The notes under the pieces: generated by a model
The model's input: the letters and a program-made list of their open reading frames with translations, nothing else
The model's database searches: none
Told to the model about the DNA's origin: nothing
Assembly: GCA_964410485.1 (NCBI GenBank)
Contig: CAYPHJ010000085.1
Span: 1 to 20,271, forward strand
Direction of reading: 5' to 3'
Length of the DNA stretch: 20,271 bases
From: CAYPHJ01 sp964410485
Lineage (GTDB): Bacteria; Desulfobacterota; Binatia; UBA9968
In this document: one piece after another, positions 14,953-20,271 of the stretch
Layout of the letters: each line of letters opens with the position of its first letter
Position numbering within the stretch: position 1 is the first letter of the stretch
Translations under genes and position numbers: made by a program

Positions 14953-14980
14953 GAGTTTCAAGTCTCAAGTCTCGGGTTCC
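14953..14980. repeat. 7-bp tandem repeat, copy 2 (RRGTYTC type, 4 units)
   Basis: GAGTTTC, AAGTCTC, AAGTCTC and GGGTTCC follow each other in strict 7-bp register at 14953-14980. Copy 1 (1792-1812), read on the minus strand, has the units GAGTTTC and GGGTTTC, so the two belong to one degenerate repeat family found in spacers. Confidence 0.6.
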
Positions 14981-15174
14981 GCCTCCAACCAGTAACCAAG
15001 ACCTTGAAGTCAGCAATTGTAGTTTGCAGATATAAGCCCTTTGCCATTTGCATATGGCCAGCTTGCTTCGGATTTCGGTTTGTCTGGACTTCTTTGTGTC
15101 TTAGTGCCTTGGCGGGATAAACTTTTTCGTTTATCTACAAGCTGCAGCCCAAAAGGGCGCAAGGAGGTGCCGGC

Positions 15175-15927
15175 ATGAAAGCGGATAAGATGAAGTTCGA
15201 AATCGACCGCATGACCCAAGATTCGTGGAGGCTGTTTCGCATCATGGGTGAATTTGCTGTGGGGTTTGATCGCATGAGCCGACTCAAGTTTCCAGCGGTC
15301 ACTGTATTCGGCAGCGCGCGCACTCAGGTGACCCACCGTTACTACGATCTCGCGCGCCGGCTGGGGCGCGCACTGGCGGAGGCCGGCTTTGCTGTGGCCA
15401 CTGGAGGCGGCCCGGGAATCATGGAGGCGGCCAATCGGGGTGCTTTGGAGGCCAACGGTGTAAGCGTCGGTCTCAATATCCTGCTGGAACATGAACAAAA
15501 GCCCAACCCCTATCAGACCCTCTCGTTGGATTTCGAATACTTCTACGCGCGCAAAGTCATGCTCGCGAAGTATAGCGTCGGCTTCGTCATTTTTCCCGGC
15601 GGCTTCGGCACCCTGGATGAGCTGGCCGAAGTTTTAACGCTTGTGCAAACGCAAAAACTTCATCCCTTTCCAATTTATTTGGTGGGGTCCGATTACTGGT
15701 CAGGTTTGGTGCGCTGGTTTGAAGAAAACCTCGCTCGCGAAGGAGCCATCGCAACAGACGATCTCAAACTGTATAAAGTAATCGACGACGTGACTGAAAT
15801 TCCCGTCGATATCAAGCGCTACTATAAATCCGCCGGCCATGCGGGATTCAAAGTGCCGAGCGAGACGGATCGAAATCTTGCTCTGGGAAAAAAAGCGAAC
15901 TCGACAAGCGCACGCCGCCGCCGGTAA
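15175..15927 (+). CDS. LOG-family protein (TIGR00730, Rossmann-like nucleotide phosphoribohydrolase)
   Basis: A 250-residue cytoplasmic protein of the LONELY GUY/'lysine decarboxylase-like' family. A helical N-terminal extension (about 9-38, DSWRLFRIMGEFAVGFDRM) precedes the Rossmann core VTVFGSART. The two defining motifs are intact: GGGPGIMEAANRGA at 77-90 and PGGFGTLDE at 141-149. Arg126 (YARKVML) and Glu149 match the expected catalytic pair. Enzymes of this family cleave nucleoside 5'-monophosphates at the glycosidic bond, and some make cytokinin-type bases. The physiological substrate in free-living bacteria is usually unknown, and older 'lysine decarboxylase' labels are wrong. The ATG at 15175 has a strong AAGGAGGT upstream (15161-15167). 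The C-terminus is basic (ARRRR). It is the only plus-strand gene in the window, divergent from mrp and convergent with ATPase 2. The 134-bp spacer after it (15928-16061) shows no clear terminator. Confidence 0.9.
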   Translation: MKADKMKFEIDRMTQDSWRLFRIMGEFAVGFDRMSRLKFPAVTVFGSARTQVTHRYYDLARRLGRALAEAGFAVATGGGPGIMEAANRGALEANGVSVGLNILLEHEQKPNPYQTLSLDFEYFYARKVMLAKYSVGFVIFPGGFGTLDELAEVLTLVQTQKLHPFPIYLVGSDYWSGLVRWFEENLAREGAIATDDLKLYKVIDDVTEIPVDIKRYYKSAGHAGFKVPSETDRNLALGKKANSTSARRRR

Positions 15928-16061
15928 CTATCCGTTGCGATTGTTTCTGGCGCGATCCGAATCTAAATCGAATTTCCGCAGGTCCGAGGAACATCGAAGT
16001 TTTTGATGCTATTCTTTGCGCCTTTGGGCTGTGTTTGCTAGTACCAACGCCTCCGGTGCCA

Positions 16062-18809
16062 CTACGACGATGCCCGCCTCGCAATCCACTTGTCCAGCTC
16101 GACAACCCACAGCACGTTGACAGCGACCAACAAGAGCACACCCCACTCGCGTAGCCCGACGGGCGCAGTTCCGAAGAGGTTTTGCATCACCGGCGCATAG
16201 GTGAAGAACAGTTGAAAAACAGTTACCAAGGCGATGGCCAGCAACACTGGTCGACCGCCCAGCAACCCTTTGATATTCAGGACAGGGGCCAGAATAAAGC
16301 GTGTGTTGAACAAGTAGAAGACCTCGAACATGACGATCGTGTTCACGGCGACGGTCCGGGCCACCTCAAGCGGCATGCCGTGCTGGCGCATCCAGATGAA
16401 CATTCCGAAGGTCCCGGCGCACATGACGGCGGACACCAGCGCGATGCGCCATAGGAAGTAGCCGCTGAGCAGGCCGGCGTTGGGATCGCGTGGCGGGCGT
16501 TTCATGACTTCAGCCTCGGGCGGCTCGAATGCGAGCGCCAAGGCCAGGGTGACCGCGGTAACCATATTCACCCACAACACCTGCACTGGGGTCAGAGGCA
16601 AAGTGCGCCCAAGCAGGATGGCGACGAGTATGGTCAGCGCTTCGCCACCGTTCGTCGGCAGGATGAACAGGATGGATTTGCGCAGGTTGTCATAGACAGT
16701 CCGGCCTTCTTCGACCGCATGGACGATGGATGCAAAATTATCGTCGGCCAGCACCATCTCCGCTGCTTCCTTGGTGACCTCGGTCCCTTTGATCCCCATG
16801 GCAATGCCCACATCAGCGCGCTTGAGCGCCGGAGCATCGTTGACGCCGTCACCAGTCATGGCCACGACTTCGCCCTGTGACTGAATGGCGTCGACGAGCA
16901 TGAGCTTCTGCTCGGGGCTGACGCGAGCAAACACGTCGCAGTCGCGGGTCGACTGTTTCAAGGCGCTGTCGTCAAGTTCATCGAGTTCTTGCCCAGTCAA
17001 TGCCTGGTTGCCCTCGCCGATGCCCAGCTCAGCACCGATGGTTCCAGCTGTCAGGGCGTGATCGCCTGTGATCATGACCACGCGAATACCCGCGTTGTGG
17101 CAGTGTTCGACCGCTCGAATAGCTTCCGCCCGCGGCGGGTCAATGATACCGACCAGGCCGAGCATCGCCAGCCCATGCTGCACGTCGTCAAAGTCCAGCC
17201 GATCCTGTCCGGCCGCAGCGAGCTTGCGAGCGACGGCGAGCACGCGCTGCCCGCGCGAAGCCATCACCTCCGCCTGCTCTTGCCAATAGGCGGCGTCAAT
17301 GGGCTGCTCGGCATCGATTTGAGCTTGCCGTTCGCACATGGACAGCACACGCTCCGGCGCGCCTTTCACAAAGATCACGTTCCCGCTCTCCGGCACCTCG
17401 GCAGCGCGGTGCAGGCTGGCCATAAAACGGTTGCCGGATTCGAACGGAATCGTGTCGAGGACGCGCCAGGACTCACGCTGTTCAGCGACGTTGAAGGTCG
17501 CTTTCATAGCCAGCGTAATCAGGGCTCCTTCCATAGGGTCGCCCTGAGGTTTCCATTGGCCATCCTCTTGGCGGAGATCCGCGTCATTGCAGAGCAGGCC
17601 CGCACGAATCAATTGGGTCAAGAGGGGTGTCTGGTCGATGTCAATCGCCTGGCCGTTCAGGTGAATCTCGCCCTGGGGCTCGTACCCGACCCCGGCCACT
17701 TCAAATAGACCATCCGCCGTAACCACACTGGTTACGGTCATCTCGTTACGGGTCAGAGTACCGGTCTTATCCGAGCAAATGACAGTCAGGGCCCCGAGGG
17801 TATCGACGGCGGGCAATCGCCGGATGATGGCGTTGCGGCGAGCCATGCGCTGCACCCCGATTGCTAACACAATGGTCATGATGGCTGGGAGTCCTTCAGG
17901 AATAGCCGCCACCGCCAATGCTACGGCCGCCAGGAACAGCTCCACGGGTTCTCCCCCGCCCACAAAATAGCCCACCGCGAAGGTCACCGCAGCAAAGACC
18001 ACAATGACGACTGCCAAGATGTGCCCGAATCGATTCATCTGGGCAATCAGGGGGGTGGTACGGGTGCGGGTATGCGCGACCATCTCGCTGATCTTGCCGA
18101 TCTCTGTATGGTCACCAGTAGCGACCACCACCCCGGTGCCCTGGCCGGTTGTCACCAGCGTGCCGGAAAACGCCATGCAGTGGCGGTCTCCCAGTGCTGT
18201 CTTCTCGGCGAGAGCGTCGGTGGCCTTTTCCGTGGGCACGGATTCTCCGGTGAGCATGGCTTCGTCGATATGTAACTCCCGGACGGCGGTGAGGCGCAAG
18301 TCAGCTGGGACTTTGTCTCCAGAGCGCAACAGTACGACATCACCGGGGACAAGATCGGCGGCGGTAACGGTCTGCCGCTTGCCATCACGAATCACTGTGG
18401 CTTCCAGCGGCAACATCCGCGTGATCGCTTCCAGCGCCTTTTCCGCTTTGCCCTCTTGAATAAATCCGATCAGCGCGTTGATCACCACCACACCCAGGAT
18501 CACGGCCGTGTCGATCCAGTGTTCGAGCAAAGCAGTGGCGAGGCTTGCCACCAGCAGGATGTAGATGAGGACGTTGTGGAACTGAAGCAGCAGGCGAACG
18601 AGCGGACCGTGGCGCCGCGCTGGGCGTGGGCGATTGGGACCAAATTGTTTGAGGCGGTCTTTCGCTTCCGAGAACTCGAGGCCCTCGGTGGTCGAACCCA
18701 GTCTGTCGAGCGTGCCCTGGATGTCTAGTGTGTGCCAGTGAGTCGCACGCAGCTCTGGGAGGCGCCCTGCAGTCCTATTCGTTACTGTCTTCGGGGCTTC
18801 TCCAGGCAT
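16062..18809 (-). CDS. P-type cation-transporting ATPase (ATPase 2), TM6 aspartate missing
   Basis: A full-length type II-like P-type ATPase, 915 residues from the ATG at 18809. The frame also begins at a TTG at 18824, which would add five residues; GGAAAAG upstream of the ATG favours the shorter form. Domains in order, numbered from the ATG: actuator TGES at 187-190, TM4 PEGLP at 304-308, phosphorylation motif DKTGTLT with Asp347, KGAPER at 482-487, and hinge TGDGVNDAP at 652-660. In TM5 the SERCA Asn768/Glu771 pair is kept (PTNGGEAL, Asn720/Glu723). In TM6 the sequence is VNMVTAVTL, with Ala752 in place of SERCA Asp800. Its substrate cannot be read from sequence. It lies 68 bp downstream of the universal stress gene, probably in the same operon. 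Confidence 0.92.
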   Translation of the reverse strand: MPGEAPKTVTNRTAGRLPELRATHWHTLDIQGTLDRLGSTTEGLEFSEAKDRLKQFGPNRPRPARRHGPLVRLLLQFHNVLIYILLVASLATALLEHWIDTAVILGVVVINALIGFIQEGKAEKALEAITRMLPLEATVIRDGKRQTVTAADLVPGDVVLLRSGDKVPADLRLTAVRELHIDEAMLTGESVPTEKATDALAEKTALGDRHCMAFSGTLVTTGQGTGVVVATGDHTEIGKISEMVAHTRTRTTPLIAQMNRFGHILAVVIVVFAAVTFAVGYFVGGGEPVELFLAAVALAVAAIPEGLPAIMTIVLAIGVQRMARRNAIIRRLPAVDTLGALTVICSDKTGTLTRNEMTVTSVVTADGLFEVAGVGYEPQGEIHLNGQAIDIDQTPLLTQLIRAGLLCNDADLRQEDGQWKPQGDPMEGALITLAMKATFNVAEQRESWRVLDTIPFESGNRFMASLHRAAEVPESGNVIFVKGAPERVLSMCERQAQIDAEQPIDAAYWQEQAEVMASRGQRVLAVARKLAAAGQDRLDFDDVQHGLAMLGLVGIIDPPRAEAIRAVEHCHNAGIRVVMITGDHALTAGTIGAELGIGEGNQALTGQELDELDDSALKQSTRDCDVFARVSPEQKLMLVDAIQSQGEVVAMTGDGVNDAPALKRADVGIAMGIKGTEVTKEAAEMVLADDNFASIVHAVEEGRTVYDNLRKSILFILPTNGGEALTILVAILLGRTLPLTPVQVLWVNMVTAVTLALALAFEPPEAEVMKRPPRDPNAGLLSGYFLWRIALVSAVMCAGTFGMFIWMRQHGMPLEVARTVAVNTIVMFEVFYLFNTRFILAPVLNIKGLLGGRPVLLAIALVTVFQLFFTYAPVMQNLFGTAPVGLREWGVLLLVAVNVLWVVELDKWIARRASS

Positions 18810-18877
18810 GAAAAGCTTTTCCAATCATAGGGGTCATTCAATATCATTCTCAGGATGCGAAGGACTCATATCGGTTG

Positions 18878-19771
18878 TTACTCAATCATCTCCTCGCCGA
18901 CCTTGAGCCTGAGGGGCATCCGGGCTTCAGTTCTCACCAGCAGTACGGGGATGGTGATCGCTCGGATTAGATGTCTCAATACCCGAGCATGTCCGGTCAT
19001 GAACCGGCCATGCCAGCCGACCACCAGCATGCTGATGCGCTTGCGCTCGATCAGCTTGAGTAGTTCACCGGCAACATCCCCGCGACAGAGTGCTAGATCG
19101 GCAACGCGGCGGCATTCCTCCGGCGGGCATTGCGGCAACGCCCGGCTGACGAGCTCTTCGAGCTGGTGCGCATACTCGTGGTGCAACGAGTCCGCGTAGC
19201 GTGCCCGCATCGAGAGGCTCTCTTCACCAGCCTGCGAATCGGCGACATGAGCGACATGCACCTGAAGGTCCAACGCGTTGGCCAGATGCACGGCGAGCGC
19301 CAGCGCTTCATCAAATTCCACTTCTCCGCTCACCGGCACCAGCACCCTCTCCCATGGCAGGGCCTCGCGGTAGTTCGCCGGCAATAGCAACACGGGTACT
19401 GAGCTGCGTTCTATAATCGCCCGAGCCACGCTTCCGACACTATGAAGAGCTTCCTGATCTCCCGGCTCCGGGGTCTCAGCCGTATGGCCGCATGCCGTCA
19501 TGACGATCAGGCGCGCCTCATGGCGCGCCACTGCTGCCAGGATCGCATCCGCCGGAACCTCGGGTACTTGGTGCAACACAATAAGCGGCCAGTGCCTTTC
19601 TGGCACCTGAAGGCGCATCAGCTCCTCGCGCGCGGGGAGCTCCCGCAGCGTCGCGCTCAAGATGTGCAGCCGGGCATCGAGCCGGGAGGCAAGCCAAGTA
19701 GCACAGCCAATGCTTCGCGCGGCGATGCGCGAGCCATCGAGCGGCACGAGAATGGATGGAAAGAGTTTCAT
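18878..19771 (-). CDS. Universal stress protein with two tandem UspA domains
   Basis: A 297-residue cytoplasmic protein with two Usp domains (about 1-143 and 148-285). The first opens with SILVPLDGSRIAARSIGCAT and ends with VGSVARAIIERSSVPVLLLP. The second opens with RVLVPVSGEVEFDEALALAV and ends with LVVGWHGRFMTGHARVLRHL followed by IPVLLV. The ATP-binding pattern G-2X-G-9X-G(S/T) is only partly kept: domain 1 retains GSVA, and domain 2 has GWHG but no G(S/T) at the expected place, so ATP binding in domain 2 is doubtful. Usp proteins accumulate under energy, redox or osmotic stress. The ATG overlaps the stop of the GH65 gene by 4 bp (ATGA), pointing to coupled translation. Confidence 0.92.
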   Translation of the reverse strand: MKLFPSILVPLDGSRIAARSIGCATWLASRLDARLHILSATLRELPAREELMRLQVPERHWPLIVLHQVPEVPADAILAAVARHEARLIVMTACGHTAETPEPGDQEALHSVGSVARAIIERSSVPVLLLPANYREALPWERVLVPVSGEVEFDEALALAVHLANALDLQVHVAHVADSQAGEESLSMRARYADSLHHEYAHQLEELVSRALPQCPPEECRRVADLALCRGDVAGELLKLIERKRISMLVVGWHGRFMTGHARVLRHLIRAITIPVLLVRTEARMPLRLKVGEEMIE

Positions 19772-20271
19772 TGTTCGATTCCTTCTTTCACAACTTCAAC
19801 GGGATACAGGCGACCGCGCCAGTTGAGCGTGAGCGCAACAGACCGCCATTTCTCCGGCAGGTGCGCTCCGGCTGCGGCATCCGGCACAGGTCCCGTCTCA
19901 GTGAAACGCACGCCGAGAAAGCCAAACACCAGAGCCTGATACGTGGCCCCCATACAGGCTGGGTGCACGCCGAGAGCGCTGTTGCCCATGGTGTTGGAGA
20001 GATCCAGCCACAAGCTCTCGCGCCAGTAACGCTCCGCGTCGTCGCGCAACCCGAGTCGCGCCGCAATGGAAGCATGGATTCCCGGCGAGAGGCTGCTCCC
20101 ATGATCGGTAATCGGCTCGTAATAGTGATAGTTTGCAACGACCACATCGCGCGAGAATGCCTCAGGGAAGAGGTGTAAGAGCATCAGCACGTCGGCCTGC
20201 TTGATGAGTTTGAGTTGGTTGATGCGATCCCAGTCGAACAGGCGGCTGATCGGCGCCTTGAACCGCTCCTC
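19768..20271 (-). CDS. Glycoside hydrolase family 65 phosphorylase, C-terminal part
   Basis: Partial gene entering from the right edge; 167 codons are visible and the reading frame is open to position 20271. The edge sequence reads RLFDWDRINQLKLIKQADV, then MLLHLFPEAFSRD, YHYYEPITDHGSSLSPGIHA and MGNSALGVHPACMGATYQAL, all typical of the C-terminal half of the (alpha/alpha)6 barrel and the C-terminal domain of GH65 (maltose, trehalose and kojibiose phosphorylases). These enzymes split an alpha-glucobiose with phosphate to give beta-glucose 1-phosphate and glucose. The catalytic glutamate and specificity residues lie outside the window, so the exact disaccharide is unknown. Trehalose is attractive given the stress context, but that is inference. 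It is coupled by a 4-bp overlap to the universal stress gene. Confidence 0.9.
   Translation of the reverse strand, partial: EERFKAPISRLFDWDRINQLKLIKQADVLMLLHLFPEAFSRDVVVANYHYYEPITDHGSSLSPGIHASIAARLGLRDDAERYWRESLWLDLSNTMGNSALGVHPACMGATYQALVFGFLGVRFTETGPVPDAAAGAHLPEKWRSVALTLNWRGRLYPVEVVKEGIEQ

Larger units (their letters stand above)
14796..15174. other. 379-bp divergent spacer between mrpF and the LOG gene
   Basis: No credible gene is seen here. The left end holds the mrp leader and promoter (14796-14878). The middle holds a 7-bp periodic repeat (14953-14980). Toward the right, 15089-15115 reads CTTCTTTGTGTCTTAGTGCC followed by TTGGCGGG, a low-complexity GTGYCTT-type stretch that also looks like a decayed repeat. 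Just before the LOG start are a small GCCC-AAAA-GGGC hairpin (15147-15158) and the AAGGAGGT ribosome-binding site. I could not find a convincing plus-strand promoter for the LOG gene. Confidence 0.6.

Noticed and set aside
15175..15927. Lysine decarboxylase label for the LOG-family gene
   Set aside because: The PGGxGTxxE and GGGxGxMEA motifs belong to the LOG/TIGR00730 nucleotide phosphoribohydrolase family, for which the decarboxylase name is a historical misannotation.
15928..16061. Shared terminator between the convergent LOG and ATPase 2 genes
   Set aside because: I looked for a GC-rich stem followed by T or A runs on either strand and found only weak pairings such as CATC/GATG.
16989..17708. 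239-codon plus-strand open frame
   Set aside because: It lies wholly antisense to ATPase 2, where all P-type motifs are intact, and the peptide resembles no protein I know. It is a by-product of GC-rich codon use.
1..20271. CRISPR array, insertion sequence, integrase or attachment site
   Set aside because: No spaced direct repeats of CRISPR type, no transposase or integrase-like protein and no terminal inverted repeats of IS size were seen. The repeats present are short spacer elements.

Overview
The window is a moderately GC-rich stretch (impression, not counted) from a Gram-negative-type bacterium. Nearly every gene belongs to ion transport, osmotic/pH homeostasis or general stress. The family set (Mrp/Mbh-type antiporter, NhaP2-like antiporter, MscS, two P-type ATPases, NfeD, LOG, Usp, baeRF3, GH65 phosphorylase) fits an environmental proteobacterium or a nearby uncultured lineage such as NC10. 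The sequence does not settle the taxon.

Layout. (1) Positions 1-7364, minus strand, read from right to left: a baeRF3-domain protein, a K+/H+ antiporter with a C-terminal RCK_C domain, a P-type cation ATPase with an unusual ion-binding site (TTG start), an MscS channel with its own candidate promoter and operator, and the N-terminal part of an NfeD-type membrane serine protease cut by the window edge. (2) Positions 7579-14795, minus strand: a nine-gene Mrp/Mbh-like operon in the order F, G, MbhD-like (DUF4040), B (MbhE+MnhB fusion), C, D1, D2, D3, E. Most junctions abut or overlap, and a sigma70-like promoter precedes it at 14850-14878. No full-length mrpA is present. The C-terminal pieces of MrpA occur separately, as in membrane-bound hydrogenase (Mbh) membrane arms, and three different NuoL/M/N-like antiporter subunits sit in tandem. 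(3) Positions 14796-15174: a 379-bp divergent spacer with promoter and repeat sequence. (4) Positions 15175-15927, plus strand: a LOG-family protein. (5) Positions 16062-20271, minus strand: a GH65 disaccharide phosphorylase (C-terminal part), a tandem-domain universal stress protein overlapping it by 4 bp, and a second P-type ATPase.

Taken together this reads as a stress/ion-homeostasis island: secondary antiporters and primary pumps for monovalent or divalent cations, a channel for hypo-osmotic shock, a stress protein, and a probable ribosome-rescue-type factor. The most unusual part is the triple-antiporter Mrp complex. Its third antiporter subunit has lost the conserved TM5 glutamate (Val130), and its MrpF has Gln where the family has Asp. 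Two P-type ATPases have abnormal residues at the transport site, one of them a lysine in TM6. The spacers also carry two families of short degenerate repeats: TGGAG/CTCCA inverted repeats (603-703 and 8098-8176) and 7-bp-period RRGTYTC-type repeats (1792-1812 and 14953-14980).
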